Shown: in pieces, positions 9,784 through 19,170 of the stretch
Numbering within the stretch: position 1 is the stretch's first letter
How the letters are laid out: every line of letters starts with the position of its first letter
Origin: Enterobacter asburiae
GTDB lineage: Bacteria; Pseudomonadota; Gammaproteobacteria; Enterobacterales; Enterobacteriaceae
NCBI RefSeq assembly: GCF_008080435.1
Contig: NZ_VRKN01000004.1
Location: 186,001 to 250,000, forward strand
Direction: 5' to 3'
Length of the DNA: 64,000 nucleotides
Position numbers and translations under genes: made by a program
The notes under the pieces: model-generated
Told to the model about the DNA's origin: nothing
Database searches by the model: none
Seen by the model: the letters and a program-made list of their open reading frames with translations, nothing else

Positions 9784-11145
9784 ATGCTTGCGAATCGTCG
9801 TTCACTAAAGAGTCGTTATATCGCGTTCTGCCTCGGTTGCATTGTTGTCATCGGGATATTACAAACTCTGTTTTTAAAACTCGTTGAATGGGTTCCTTCC
9901 TTTTCACCGCTTTTATTCCCTACGCTCACCATTTTTCTGCTGGTGTTCCACCTGTTTATTGCCTGTTTCATGGCGATGAAATACTGGTGTGACAGAAAAC
10001 GGTTGTATCTGGTGGCAATCGCCTTTGCCTTTGCCGGGTCGGCATTGCTGATGGTCGGAACGCTGTCCAGCTTTCCCGCCTGGCTGGACCTCTATCAGTT
10101 CAACGTCGTGAACTACAACGATGCGATGATTTACTATATGTTCCGCCATCTCTTAATGGCGGTGCTCATCATCGTTGCGGCAATACTTTATACCACGCGC
10201 AATTATCCCCTTTCGCGATTGGCGCATATCTCGATTGTGAGCGGCGAATTTCTCTTTACGGCTTGTGCTGTGGGGTTGGCCTGGATCTATTCCAGTCATT
10301 CACTATTCTTATCAATTGACCTGGTTGATAATGAAACCCGTCAATTTATGGTTCTCTGGAGCCAGTTCATTAATATTTCATTGATTGCTCTGTGGGTGGT
10401 GACATTAGCAGCGCTGATGTTTATTACGCGCATACGCAATTTATTCTGGGTGGGCGGTAACTTTTTGTGCATCTGCTATATCGTCACGCTCTCAATGCTG
10501 TTGGTGGGTGGGCATGCCGAAGATATCTCCTGGTATCGCGCCCGGTTATTTGAAACTGTCGCCACGCTGCTGATTATTTTTGTTCTGCTCTACGATGTCT
10601 TCAGACTGTATCGCGACTCGCACGTAAAATATCAGCAGTCGTACCAGAATTCGATTCGCGACCCGCTCACGCGCCTTTATAACCGCAGTTATTTTTATGA
10701 ATCATTAAAGCAGGCACTGGATATCGCCACAGCCAGCCGCCCTGTTTCCGTCATCGTCAGCGATCTCGATCGCTTCAAGCGTATCAACGACACCTACGGG
10801 CATCTTCAGGGCGACAAAGTCCTGCAGTTTGTCGCCAACCTGCTGATGGACTCCGTGCGTCCGCAGGATATCGCGGCCCGTATCGGTGGCGAGGAGTTTG
10901 TTCTGATGCTGGCCAACACCTCATCAGACGCGGCGTACCAGGTGGCGGAACGCATACGGTTAAATCTGAGCAGCTTTGATCACAGCAGCAGCGGCGGTCA
11001 GTTACCGGAGCCGATCACCATCAGCATGGGGGTGTTCACAGCAACGTCACCGACGATAACCGCAGAAGTATGCGTGGAAAGCGCCGACAAGGCGATGTAT
11101 GAAGCGAAGGAGACAGGCCGTAATCGTGTGGTCGTCTTCAAGTAA
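9784..11145 (+). CDS. Membrane-bound diguanylate cyclase (GGEEF)
   Basis: 453 residues. The N-terminal ~280 residues contain about eight hydrophobic helices with few loops, resembling MASE4-type membrane sensors. The C-terminal half is a GGDEF domain starting near RDPLTRLYNRSYF. The active-site motif is GGEEF at residues 368-372, with DLDRFKRINDTYGHLQGD upstream. The allosteric I-site RPQD (359-362) lies the canonical five residues before it, so an active, product-inhibited c-di-GMP synthase is expected. In E. coli K-12 slyB and slyA are adjacent, so this is a lineage-specific insertion. The ribosome-binding site is weak. Confidence 0.93.
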   Translation: MLANRRSLKSRYIAFCLGCIVVIGILQTLFLKLVEWVPSFSPLLFPTLTIFLLVFHLFIACFMAMKYWCDRKRLYLVAIAFAFAGSALLMVGTLSSFPAWLDLYQFNVVNYNDAMIYYMFRHLLMAVLIIVAAILYTTRNYPLSRLAHISIVSGEFLFTACAVGLAWIYSSHSLFLSIDLVDNETRQFMVLWSQFINISLIALWVVTLAALMFITRIRNLFWVGGNFLCICYIVTLSMLLVGGHAEDISWYRARLFETVATLLIIFVLLYDVFRLYRDSHVKYQQSYQNSIRDPLTRLYNRSYFYESLKQALDIATASRPVSVIVSDLDRFKRINDTYGHLQGDKVLQFVANLLMDSVRPQDIAARIGGEEFVLMLANTSSDAAYQVAERIRLNLSSFDHSSSGGQLPEPITISMGVFTATSPTITAEVCVESADKAMYEAKETGRNRVVVFK

Positions 11146-11148
11146 AAA

Positions 11149-11172
11149 AAGGCCTTGCTGCTGCAAGGCCTT
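11149..11172. terminator. Bidirectional terminator between the cyclase gene and slyA
   Basis: AAGGCCTTG/CAAGGCCTT stem with a CTGCTG loop. An A-run on the left gives a U-tract for minus-strand slyA, and T-rich sequence lies on the right. Confidence 0.8.
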
Positions 11173-11180
11173 GTTGTTTG

Positions 11181-11621
11181 TCAGTCTCGCGACTGCAGTT
11201 CATGGATGTTTTGCTCGAGGCGCCCAATGAGGCTGATGAGCATTTCCAGCTCCGCCGGTGAAACGCCTGACAGGATTTCACCGCGCGTCTTAGTAATCAC
11301 GGCTTCCATTTCCGTGATGATAGGCGCCGCTTTCTCGGTGAGTTTAATCCGTTTCGCGCGACGATCGCTGGCGCAGGTTTGGCGCGAGATCAACCCCTTC
11401 TCTTCCAGCTGGTCAAGCGTGCGCACCAGCGACGGTTGCTCAATGCCTATCGCTTTTGCCAGTTGAATTTGCGACTGATCGGGCGGCAGCTGATGAATGT
11501 TGTGCAGCGTGACCCAATGCGTCTGTGTGAGTTCCAGAGGTTTCAGGCGATGGTCAATCAGAGCACGCCAGACGCGTACCAACCTTGCCAGATCAGAACC
11601 TAATGGCGATTCCAATTTCAT
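11181..11621 (-). CDS. slyA: MarR-family transcriptional regulator SlyA
   Basis: 146-residue winged-helix dimer. The DNA-binding region includes [24 protein letters not shown], with recognition wing [11 protein letters not shown]. SlyA counters H-NS silencing and responds to small aromatic carboxylates. It diverges from ydhIJK, and its own promoter region carries a perfect SlyA palindrome. Start ATG at 11621 has GGAG upstream. Confidence 0.97.
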   Translation of the reverse strand: MKLESPLGSDLARLVRVWRALIDHRLKPLELTQTHWVTLHNIHQLPPDQSQIQLAKAIGIEQPSLVRTLDQLEEKGLISRQTCASDRRAKRIKLTEKAAPIITEMEAVITKTRGEILSGVSPAELEMLISLIGRLEQNIHELQSRD

Positions 11622-11631
11622 CTCCTTATAA

Positions 11632-11643
11632 TTAGCTTGCTAA
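11632..11643. promoter_or_regulatory. SlyA operator
   Basis: The 12-base palindrome TTAGCTTGCTAA reads TTAGCAAGCTAA on the minus strand, the published SlyA consensus. Its position 11 bases upstream of slyA suggests autoregulation; it may also act on divergent ydhI. Confidence 0.8.
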
Positions 11644-11806
11644 GTTATTATACTGATTTTAGAATAGTGTGCAGCATTTGTATTGCCAAAACAAATGCAA
11701 TACTGCATTCATCGAACTTAAAAGTATGACTTACACTGAATTGTGATGCTTCATCATACAGGACAAGCCAACGCGGCATTCTGTTCACTGCAAAGGATTT
11801 CTGCCC

Positions 11807-12043
11807 GTGACGTTTTTTCATCGCTCAGAGGGTTTACCCCTTCAGGACCTGATCTTCGGTGCGTCAGTCTATTTTCCTCCCCTGTTTAAGGCCGTTCTGG
11901 TGGGCTTTATGCTCTGGCTCATCGCGCATCGTCTGCTTCGCGACTGGATGTACTCCGGCGAAATCTGGCATCCCATGCTGATGGATCTTTCCCTGTTTGC
12001 CCTCTCCGTATGCCTGGGCCTTGCCGTTTTGACTGTGTGGTGA
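11807..12043 (+). CDS. ydhI: YdhI, DUF1656 inner-membrane protein
   Basis: 78-residue protein with two hydrophobic helices, the AaeX-like small partner of a tripartite FUSC efflux system. The GTG start at 11807 follows AAAGGATTTCTGCCC. The stop lies two bases before ydhJ, so the genes are co-translated. Function in the pump is inferred from the aaeXAB analogy. Confidence 0.9.
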   Translation: MTFFHRSEGLPLQDLIFGASVYFPPLFKAVLVGFMLWLIAHRLLRDWMYSGEIWHPMLMDLSLFALSVCLGLAVLTVW

Positions 12044-12045
12044 AT

Positions 12046-12906
12046 ATGTCCCTGAAAACGCTAAAGTACTTTTCCACCCTGTTTGTCCTTGCCCTCGCGC
12101 TGGTTGCGGGCTGGTGGATGTGGAATTTTTATATGCAGTCGCCCTGGACGCGTGACGGCAAAGTTCGCGCTGAACAGGTCAGCATCACCCCTCAGGTGTC
12201 GGGAAGTATCACGACGCTGTTGGTCAAGGATAACCAGTTCGTCAAAAAGGGAGATGTTTTATTCCGTATTGACGACACCCCGTACCGCATTGCGATTCTG
12301 AACGCCCAGGCACAGCTGGCGAAAGCCCAGTCTGACCTGGCAAAGGCCGACAACGAGGCCAATCGCCGCCGCCACTTGTCGCAAAACTACATCTCTGCGG
12401 AAGATTTAGACACCGCGAATATCAACGTTAAGGCCATGCAGGCGAGCGTCAACGTGGCGGAGGCGACGCTGAAGCAGGCGCAGTGGCAACTGACCCAAAC
12501 CGTGATTACAGCACCTGTCGATGGATGGGTGACCAACCTCTCCGCCCGCGTGGGTAACTACGCCACCACCGGCCAGCCGGTTTTTGCCCTCGTCGACAGC
12601 CACTCCTTCTACGTCGTGGGCTATTTCGAAGAGACCAAGCTTCGGCATATTCGCGAGGGATCGCCAGCGGCGATTACGCTTTACAGCGGTTCGAAAAAGT
12701 TACAGGGTCACGTATCCAGCATTGGCCGGGCCATTTACGATCAAAGCGTTGAAACGGATTCAGGGCTGGTGCCGGACATTAAGCCGAACGTTCCCTGGGT
12801 GCGCCTGGCCCAGCGCGTTCCGGTTCGCATAGAATTTGACCGTTTACCGCAGGACGTTACCCTGGTATCCGGTACCACCTGCACTGTCTCTATCGGAACC
12901 CGTTAA
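12046..12906 (+). CDS. ydhJ: YdhJ, HlyD/EmrA-type periplasmic adaptor
   Basis: 286-residue membrane fusion protein. It has one N-terminal anchor ([19 protein letters not shown]), the split biotinyl-lipoyl fold ([16 protein letters not shown] ... [18 protein letters not shown]), and a coiled-coil hairpin rich in [13 protein letters not shown]. The start [11 protein letters not shown] aligns with E. coli YdhJ; a start at 12010 inside ydhI is rejected. It overlaps ydhK by one base (TAATG). Confidence 0.94.
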   Translation: MSLKTLKYFSTLFVLALALVAGWWMWNFYMQSPWTRDGKVRAEQVSITPQVSGSITTLLVKDNQFVKKGDVLFRIDDTPYRIAILNAQAQLAKAQSDLAKADNEANRRRHLSQNYISAEDLDTANINVKAMQASVNVAEATLKQAQWQLTQTVITAPVDGWVTNLSARVGNYATTGQPVFALVDSHSFYVVGYFEETKLRHIREGSPAAITLYSGSKKLQGHVSSIGRAIYDQSVETDSGLVPDIKPNVPWVRLAQRVPVRIEFDRLPQDVTLVSGTTCTVSIGTR

Positions 12907-14939
12907 TGAAGCTGCAGGGGTTCTCCTGGCAAAACACGCCGTGGATGAAAGCGACGCGTCCCCAGTGGCGCTACGCGCTGCGTAACGGCATTGCCATGTG
13001 TCTTGCGCTGACCGTCGCCTATTACCTGAACCTGGATGAACCCTACTGGGCGATGACCTCTGCGGCGGTAGTCAGTTTCCCGACGGTCGGCGGGGTGATC
13101 AGTAAAAGCCTTGGCCGTATCGCGGGCAGCCTGCTCGGCGCCACTGCAGCGTTAATTATCGCGGGCCATACGCTTAACGATCCGTGGCTGTTCCTGCTGA
13201 GCATGGCGGCATGGCTGGGATGCTGTACCTGGGCCTGCGCCCATTTTACTAATAACGTCGCCTACGCGTTCCAGCTGGCGGGTTATACCGCCGCCATTAT
13301 CGCCTTTCCGGTGGTTAACGTGCTCGACACCACCGAGCTGTGGGATATCGCGCAGGCGCGCGTCTGCGAAGTGATTGTCGGGATCCTCAGCGGCGGCTTC
13401 ATGATGATGATCCTCCCCAGCACATCCGACGGCACCGCGCTCATCACCGCACTGAGAACCATGCATACCCGATTGCTGGAACACGCGAGCCTGCTGTGGC
13501 AACCGGATACCAGCGATGACATCCGCCTCGCGCATGAAAAGGTTATCGGGCAGATCCTGACCATGAATCTGTTGCGCATTCAGGCGTTCTGGAGCCACTA
13601 CCGCTTTCGCCGTCAGAACACCCTGCTTAACTATTTGCTGCACCAGCAGCTACGCATGACCAGTGCCATCTCCAGCCTGCGACGGATGCTGCTCAACTGG
13701 CCGACGCCGCCTGAAAACACCCGTGCCGTGATTGAAACGCTACTCGCGGCCCTTGCGCGCCCGGATGCGGACATCTACACCGTGGCGCGGATTATCGCTC
13801 CGCTCGCCCCGGTTGATGAGTACGACTACCGCCATCGCGCCTTCTGGCAGCGCCTGAATTACTTCTGCCGGCTGTACCTGCGCAGCAGTCGCTGGATTAC
13901 GGCCGTCGAAAATGCGACCCCATTAACGGAGTTCAACGTCCCCGGTAGCCCGGCACTCGCACGCCATACCGACTACCTGGAAGCGCTGTGGAGCGGTTTT
14001 CGCACCTTCTGTGCGCTGATGCTGGTGGGCGCATGGAGCATTACCACGCAGTGGGAGTCCGGTACGGCAGCCCTGACGCTTGCCGCCATCAGCTGCGTGC
14101 TTTACTCCGTCGCGGCCTCGCCGTTCAACTCGCTTACGCTCCTGCTGCGCACGCTGGTGCTGCTGTCGCTGTTCAGTTTTGTGGTGAAGTTTGGCCTGAT
14201 GGTGCAGATAAGCGATCTGTGGCAGTTCCTGCTGTTTCTGTTTCCCCTGTTGACCACCATGCAGCTTCTGAAGCTGCAAATGCCAAAACTGGCGGGCCTC
14301 TGGGGACAGCTGATTGTTTTTATGGGCTCGTTTATCTCCGTGACGAATCCACCGGTTTACGATTACGCCGATTTTCTCAATGATAACCTGGCGAAAATCC
14401 TTGGCGTGGGGCTGGCGTGGCTGGCTTTCGCGGTGTTGCGTCCCGGCTCCGATGCCCGCAAGAGCCGCAGGCATATTCGGGAGTTACGCAGAGGGTTTGT
14501 CGACCAGCTCAGTCGTAAACCGCATCTGGGTGAAAACGAGTATGAATCGCTGGTGTATCACCACGTCAGCCAGTTGAATAACAGCCAGGACGCACTGTCC
14601 CGGCGCTGGCTGCTGCGCTGGGGCGTGGTGCTGTTGAACTGCTCGCACGTGGTCTGGCAGCTTCGCGCGTGGGAAACGCGTTCCGATCCGCTGGCGCAGG
14701 TTCGTGATGTTTGCATCTCCCTGCTGCGCGATGTCATGAGCGAGCGCGGTGTCCAGCAGCGACCGCTGGAAACCACACTTAATGAACTTCAGCGGATCTG
14801 CGATACGCTTGCACGGCATCATCTGCCTGCAGCCCGTGATTTGGCCTCGATAATCTGGCGCCTGCACTGCTCGCTGTCGCAGCTGGAACAGGCACCGCCA
14901 CCGGGAACGATTGGGGATCAGATCACACCGCACGCATAA
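12906..14939 (+). CDS. ydhK: YdhK, FUSC-family efflux pump subunit
   Basis: 677-residue inner-membrane protein of the fusaric acid resistance/AaeB family, with two clusters of membrane helices and a soluble region between them. Together with YdhI and YdhJ it should form an aromatic-acid type exporter; the substrate is unknown. The gene tail overlaps the convergent sodC tail by 22 bases. Confidence 0.94.
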   Translation: MKLQGFSWQNTPWMKATRPQWRYALRNGIAMCLALTVAYYLNLDEPYWAMTSAAVVSFPTVGGVISKSLGRIAGSLLGATAALIIAGHTLNDPWLFLLSMAAWLGCCTWACAHFTNNVAYAFQLAGYTAAIIAFPVVNVLDTTELWDIAQARVCEVIVGILSGGFMMMILPSTSDGTALITALRTMHTRLLEHASLLWQPDTSDDIRLAHEKVIGQILTMNLLRIQAFWSHYRFRRQNTLLNYLLHQQLRMTSAISSLRRMLLNWPTPPENTRAVIETLLAALARPDADIYTVARIIAPLAPVDEYDYRHRAFWQRLNYFCRLYLRSSRWITAVENATPLTEFNVPGSPALARHTDYLEALWSGFRTFCALMLVGAWSITTQWESGTAALTLAAISCVLYSVAASPFNSLTLLLRTLVLLSLFSFVVKFGLMVQISDLWQFLLFLFPLLTTMQLLKLQMPKLAGLWGQLIVFMGSFISVTNPPVYDYADFLNDNLAKILGVGLAWLAFAVLRPGSDARKSRRHIRELRRGFVDQLSRKPHLGENEYESLVYHHVSQLNNSQDALSRRWLLRWGVVLLNCSHVVWQLRAWETRSDPLAQVRDVCISLLRDVMSERGVQQRPLETTLNELQRICDTLARHHLPAARDLASIIWRLHCSLSQLEQAPPPGTIGDQITPHA

Positions 14940-15436
14940 CGTGCCCCGCCGCCGCCAAGCGGTTTAGGCTGATCGGACATATTGTCGCCGCCGACATGGA
15001 TCATCAGCGCTTTACCTTTCACCTCATCCAGCTTTTTCAGTCGCGGCGCGACGACGGGCTCGGTGGCTTTACCATCGTTATTCACCACCAGCACAGGCAG
15101 ATCGCCTAAATGCCCCATTCCGTTCGGGCCTTCATGCTTGCCGGAATGCTGCGGATCGAAGTGACCCCCTGCCGCTTCTGCCGCCGACGGTTTGCCCTCT
15201 TTTAAAGCGGGCTGACAGCTGCCTTTGGCGTGAACATGGAAACCATGTTCACCGGGAGGGAGGGCCTTGAGGTTGGGGGCAAACTCCAGTCCTTTATCGG
15301 TTTCAGTGATTTTCACCGTTCCGATAGACTGACCTACACCCTGTGAGGTGACGAGATTCATTTCCACTTCGTCGCTGGCTGCCTGCGCCCCTGCGCAAAC
15401 AACCAGCGTGACCAGTGCCAGAGCAAAACGCTTCAT
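14918..15436 (-). CDS. sodC: Periplasmic Cu,Zn superoxide dismutase
   Basis: 172-residue protein with signal peptide [19 protein letters not shown]. The copper/zinc ligands lie in [13 protein letters not shown] and [25 protein letters not shown], and the C-terminal disulfide Cys is in ARYACGV. It dismutates superoxide in the periplasm. The 3' end overlaps ydhK by 22 bases tail to tail. Confidence 0.97.
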   Translation of the reverse strand: MKRFALALVTLVVCAGAQAASDEVEMNLVTSQGVGQSIGTVKITETDKGLEFAPNLKALPPGEHGFHVHAKGSCQPALKEGKPSAAEAAGGHFDPQHSGKHEGPNGMGHLGDLPVLVVNNDGKATEPVVAPRLKKLDEVKGKALMIHVGGDNMSDQPKPLGGGGARYACGVI

Positions 15437-15516
15437 ATGACCTCCGCGGGTTATTTTTTGCCCCTTAAGTGTATACCAGGGGCAAAGATTTCACCGGAAA
15501 GTCACCTTCTGACGGT

Positions 15517-16413
15517 TTATGGTACGTCGTAACCCAGCGCGGCCTTGCGGATGCGGAACCACTGCTGACGGGTCATCTGCAGCTCTTCAGCTGCCAGTGC
15601 AGAACGCACGCGTTCAATTTTGCCGGAACCGATAATTGGCAGCGGTTTTGACGGCAGGCGCAGGATCCACGCGTAAACCACCTGTTCGATACTCTCGGCG
15701 TTCAGCTCGCGGGCGATGGTTTCAAGCTCGTTGCGCAGCGGCTGGAATTCATCATCATTGAACAGACGTCCTCCCCCCAGGCACGACCAGGCCATTGGGC
15801 GAATGCGCAGCTGCTGCAGCTGGTCGAGGGTACCATCCAGCAGCAGCGGCTGGTGTACCGGGGAGATCTCAACCTGATTGGTTGCCAGGGTAAACGGCAG
15901 ACGAGACTGAAGCAGCGCAAACTGTGCCGGGGTAAAGTTAGAGACGCCGAAGTGACGCACTTTCCCACTCTGGTGCAGGTTCAGGAAGGCTTCCGCCACC
16001 TCATCGGCATCCATCAGCGGGTCGGGGCGGTGAATCAGCAGCAGGTCGATACGATCGGTCGCCAGATTGACCAGCGACTGCTCTGCGCTCTTGATAATAT
16101 GTGCACTGTCGGTGATGTAATGACCGAGGGCGTGTTCAGGTTTTGCCGTGGTGGCAATCCCGCATTTGGTGACGATCTCCATGCGATCGCGGAGTGCCGG
16201 AACCAGCTTAAGCGCCTCGCCAAACGCGGCTTCACACTGATAGCCACCGTAGATGTCAGCATGATCGACCGTGGTAATACCTAAGTCGAGGTGCTCTTCA
16301 ATAAAGCTCGCCAGCTGGAGGGGGGACATATTCCAGTCCATCAGGCGCCAGTAGCCCATAACAAAACGGGAGAATTCTGGCCCCTGGGGGGCAAGGGTAA
16401 TTCGCTGAACCAT
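15517..16413 (-). CDS. ydhF: Aldo-keto reductase YdhF
   Basis: 298-residue TIM-barrel oxidoreductase, predicted NADPH-dependent. The active-site region TTVDHADIYGGYQCE has Asp and Tyr of the tetrad, TKCGI carries the Lys region, and DLLLIHRPDP carries the His. The C-terminal nucleotide-binding part is PLPIIGSGKIERV. The physiological substrate is unknown. It lies between sodC and ydhL as in E. coli. Confidence 0.95.
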   Translation of the reverse strand: MVQRITLAPQGPEFSRFVMGYWRLMDWNMSPLQLASFIEEHLDLGITTVDHADIYGGYQCEAAFGEALKLVPALRDRMEIVTKCGIATTAKPEHALGHYITDSAHIIKSAEQSLVNLATDRIDLLLIHRPDPLMDADEVAEAFLNLHQSGKVRHFGVSNFTPAQFALLQSRLPFTLATNQVEISPVHQPLLLDGTLDQLQQLRIRPMAWSCLGGGRLFNDDEFQPLRNELETIARELNAESIEQVVYAWILRLPSKPLPIIGSGKIERVRSALAAEELQMTRQQWFRIRKAALGYDVP

Positions 16414-16461
16414 AACATTTTCCTCAAGGACGTGATGTCATGAGTATACGCAATTACCGTG

Positions 16462-16701
16462 TTAAAAAAGTGAAGGTTGCTGGGGTTCTTCGGTCTCACC
16501 GGCTTTGTTTGCGCGTATTTTGCGCAGAAGACGCTGTCGGCAGAGGCGTAGCACCTCCTGCTTTTGCGTGTCGCTAAAGTTTTGCCAGTTAAAACGTTCA
16601 TCACGGGTACGCATGCACCCGCGGCAATATCCGCGTTCATCGACCTGACAAATACCCCGGCACGGGCTCTGGATGGGGAAAAACTCCAGCTGCTCTGCCA
16701 C
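16462..16701 (-). CDS. ydhL: YdhL, DUF1289 small Cys-rich protein
   Basis: 79-residue protein starting MAEQLEFFP, with the DUF1289 cysteine pattern SPCRGICQVDERGYCRGCMRTRDE, likely metal-binding. The GTG at 16701 is chosen because GGAGG lies 5 bases upstream and gives the E. coli length. A GTG two codons earlier (16707) would overlap its own Shine-Dalgarno sequence. Function unknown. Confidence 0.9.
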   Translation of the reverse strand: MAEQLEFFPIQSPCRGICQVDERGYCRGCMRTRDERFNWQNFSDTQKQEVLRLCRQRLLRKIRANKAGETEEPQQPSLF

Positions 16702-16850
16702 ACTCACCTCCGGATAGCCACTCTCACCTACAGTGAAGACGTTAAACGCGCCACGTGCAAGGCCTGTATCACAGATTTATGGCATTAAGGTTTCACTAAT
16801 CTTCCGTCTCTATACTCGGCCCATCATGACAATGACAGGTTTACCGATCG

Positions 16851-18476
16851 ATGTGGTTAATCAAAAAGTTACAATGTAACGACATTAAATTTACTCTGGG
16901 CTGTGCACTCTTCTTTACTCTGATTAACGGGCTGTTTATCCAGCGCAGCTGGGCCATTATCGCCCCTGCCCATCTGCACGACATCCTCTTTGCTGCGTCC
17001 GTACCGCTGGTGCTGTTTTGCGGCTGGGTGATTGTTTTTAGCCTGCTTAATATCCCGTATCTCCGTAAGCCGCTGCTGATCGTGCTGACGCTGGGTTGCG
17101 CCGCCGCGACCTGGTTTATGTATGCCTACGGCGCGGTGATCGATCAGAACATGATTGTGAACGTGTTCGAAACCAACTCTCAGGAAGCGACCGCTCTGGT
17201 GACTCCGCAGATGATTCTGTGGATTGTCATTGCCGGCCTCGTGCCTTCCGTGGTGGTGGCGTTGACCCGCATTCGTACCGGGAAATGGTGGTATGCCCTG
17301 CTGACGCGGGTTGCCGCGATGCTCGGCGCCCTGCTGGTGATTATCCTGATTGCCGCCGTATTTTATAAAGATTACGCGTCGCTGTTCCGCAACAACAAAA
17401 GCATCGTCAAAATGGTGACCCCGGCGAACTATGTCAGCGCCGTGGTGAAGTACAGCAAAATGCGCTGGTTTGCCGGCGATCAAACGCTGGTGCGGATTGG
17501 TGAAGATGCCCATAAAGGGCCACTGATTACCGGTCAACAAAAGAAAACCGTTCTGGTGCTTGTCGTCGGCGAAGCGTCTCGCGCGGCAAACTACTCCCTG
17601 AATGGTTACGGGCGCGAAACCAACCCGGAGCTGAAAAAGCAGGATGTGATTAACTTCCCGCAGGCCTCCTCGTGTGGGACTGAAACCGCGGTTTCCGTTC
17701 CCTGCATGTTCTCCGGCATGACGCGCAGCAAATACGATGCCGACCTGGCTCACCACCGGGAAGGGCTGCTCGACGTGCTCAAGCATGCGGGTATCAACCT
17801 GCTGTGGCGCGACAACGACGGCGGCTGTAAAGGTGCCTGCGATCGCGTGCCCCATACCGACATGACGCAGTGGCAACTGGATCAGTTCTGCAAAGACAAA
17901 TCCTGTATTGACGATGTGAATTTCTACCGTCTGGACAACGTGCTGGATGGCCTGAAGCAAGATACGGTGCTGGTTATCCACCTGATGGGGAGCCACGGTC
18001 CGGCATACTATCGCCGTTACCCGGACGACTTCCGTAAATTCACCCCAACCTGCGACACCAATGAAATTCAGGATTGCGATCATCAGGCGCTGATGAATAC
18101 CTATGACAACACGATCCTCTATACCGACAGCATGGTCAGCAAAACCATTGATACGCTGAAAGCGCGCCAGGCGAGCATGAACACCGCGCTGATTTATCTC
18201 TCAGATCACGGTGAATCACTGGGCGAAAGCGGTATTTATCTGCACGGTACACCGTACATGCTGGCGCCGGAGCAGCAAACGCATATTCCGTTTATGTTCT
18301 GGCTGTCACCGGATTACGCGAAAAACTTTGGCATCAACGAACAGTGTTTACGTGACCATGCAGCAAAAAATGCGGTTTCTCAGGACAATTTGTTCTCGAC
18401 CGTGCTGGGTATGATGGACGTTAAATCAACGGTTTATCAACAGCAGCTGGATATACTGAGCGCATGTCGTCAGTAA
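16851..18476 (+). CDS. eptA: Phosphoethanolamine transferase, EptA/PmrC family
   Basis: 541-residue inner-membrane enzyme with five N-terminal helices and a periplasmic alkaline-phosphatase-fold domain. The nucleophile motif SCGTETAVSVPCMFS places catalytic Thr279, equivalent to Thr285 of MCR-1. Metal-site residues include Glu241 (VGEASRAANYSLNGY) and YLSDHGESLGE. The family adds phosphoethanolamine to lipid A phosphates, lowering negative surface charge. No pmrAB or other sensor genes are adjacent. The gene is absent from this position in E. coli K-12. Assignment to EptA rather than a neighbouring subfamily is by overall similarity. Confidence 0.9.
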   Translation: MWLIKKLQCNDIKFTLGCALFFTLINGLFIQRSWAIIAPAHLHDILFAASVPLVLFCGWVIVFSLLNIPYLRKPLLIVLTLGCAAATWFMYAYGAVIDQNMIVNVFETNSQEATALVTPQMILWIVIAGLVPSVVVALTRIRTGKWWYALLTRVAAMLGALLVIILIAAVFYKDYASLFRNNKSIVKMVTPANYVSAVVKYSKMRWFAGDQTLVRIGEDAHKGPLITGQQKKTVLVLVVGEASRAANYSLNGYGRETNPELKKQDVINFPQASSCGTETAVSVPCMFSGMTRSKYDADLAHHREGLLDVLKHAGINLLWRDNDGGCKGACDRVPHTDMTQWQLDQFCKDKSCIDDVNFYRLDNVLDGLKQDTVLVIHLMGSHGPAYYRRYPDDFRKFTPTCDTNEIQDCDHQALMNTYDNTILYTDSMVSKTIDTLKARQASMNTALIYLSDHGESLGESGIYLHGTPYMLAPEQQTHIPFMFWLSPDYAKNFGINEQCLRDHAAKNAVSQDNLFSTVLGMMDVKSTVYQQQLDILSACRQ

Positions 18477-18488
18477 ACTCGCTTGCAT

Positions 18489-18504
18489 TAGACCGAACGG
18501 TCTA
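18489..18504. promoter_or_regulatory. NemR operator
   Basis: TAGACCG-AA-CGGTCTA is a perfect 16-base palindrome just before nemR. It matches the NemR box TAGACC-N4-GGTCTA and should mediate autorepression of nemRA. Confidence 0.88.
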
Positions 18505-18517
18505 TTAGAGTGCGGCC

Positions 18518-19117
18518 ATGAGCAGAAATACTGAACACGATACCCGCGAACATTTACTGGCGACCGGCGAGCGACTTTGCATGCATCGCGGGTTTACCGG
18601 TATGGGGTTGAGCGAGCTTTTAAAAACCGCTGAGGTACCGAAGGGGTCGTTTTACCACTACTTTCGGTCCAAAGAGGCCTTCGGCGTGGCGATGCTGGAG
18701 CGTCATTATGCTGGCTACCACCAGCGTCTGGCGACCCACTTTGCTTCGGGTGAAGGTAACTACCGGGATCGTGTTCTGAACTACTATCAGGAAACGCTGA
18801 ACCAGTTCTGTCAGCAGGGCATCATCAGTGGTTGCCTGACCGTTAAACTGTCTGCAGAAGTGTGCGATCTTTCTGAAGATATGCGCACGGCGATGGATAA
18901 AGGCGCCCGCGGCGTTATCGCCCTGCTGGCCCAGGCGCTGGAGAAAGGTCGCGATGAAAAAACGCTGGCCTTTTCCGGCGAGCCGCTAACCCAGGCGCAG
19001 GTGTTATATGCGCTCTGGTTAGGTGCTAACCTGCAGGCAAAAATTTCGCGCAGTGCCGTGCCGCTGGAAAGCGCGCTGGCACATGTGAAAAACAGCCTTA
19101 CTGCGCCTGGCGTATAG
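18518..19117 (+). CDS. nemR: TetR-family repressor NemR
   Basis: 199 residues with a TetR helix-turn-helix ([22 protein letters not shown]). It senses electrophiles and bleach through Cys106, visible in ISGCLTVKL, which is next to a second Cys in EVCDLS. Oxidation releases the operator and induces nemA and gloA. The palindromic operator lies 13 bases upstream of the start. Confidence 0.97.
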   Translation: MSRNTEHDTREHLLATGERLCMHRGFTGMGLSELLKTAEVPKGSFYHYFRSKEAFGVAMLERHYAGYHQRLATHFASGEGNYRDRVLNYYQETLNQFCQQGIISGCLTVKLSAEVCDLSEDMRTAMDKGARGVIALLAQALEKGRDEKTLAFSGEPLTQAQVLYALWLGANLQAKISRSAVPLESALAHVKNSLTAPGV

Positions 19118-19142
19118 CAGGCGTTTTTATTTACCTTCTTAC

Positions 19143-19157
19143 TAGTCGACTGGTCTA
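19143..19157. promoter_or_regulatory. Imperfect NemR-like site in the nemR-nemA gap
   Basis: TAGTCG-ACT-GGTCTA keeps one full GGTCTA half-site and a degenerate left half. It may tune nemA separately; weak evidence. Confidence 0.35.
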
Positions 19158-19170
19158 CTCAGGAGTCTTT

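Noticed and set aside
16760..16850. PmrA box upstream of the eptA-type gene
   Set aside because: Only one CTTAAT-like half is present on the minus strand and the partner does not match.
16869..18083. 404-codon open frame on the minus strand
   Set aside because: Antisense shadow of the phosphoethanolamine transferase gene, low-complexity His/Gln/Arg-rich translation, no ribosome-binding site, no family resemblance.
16851..18476. Identification as an acquired mcr gene
   Set aside because: Active-site motifs are shared by the whole EptA/MCR family; the N-terminal domain does not match MCR-1 or MCR-9 as I remember them, and no mobile element flanks it.
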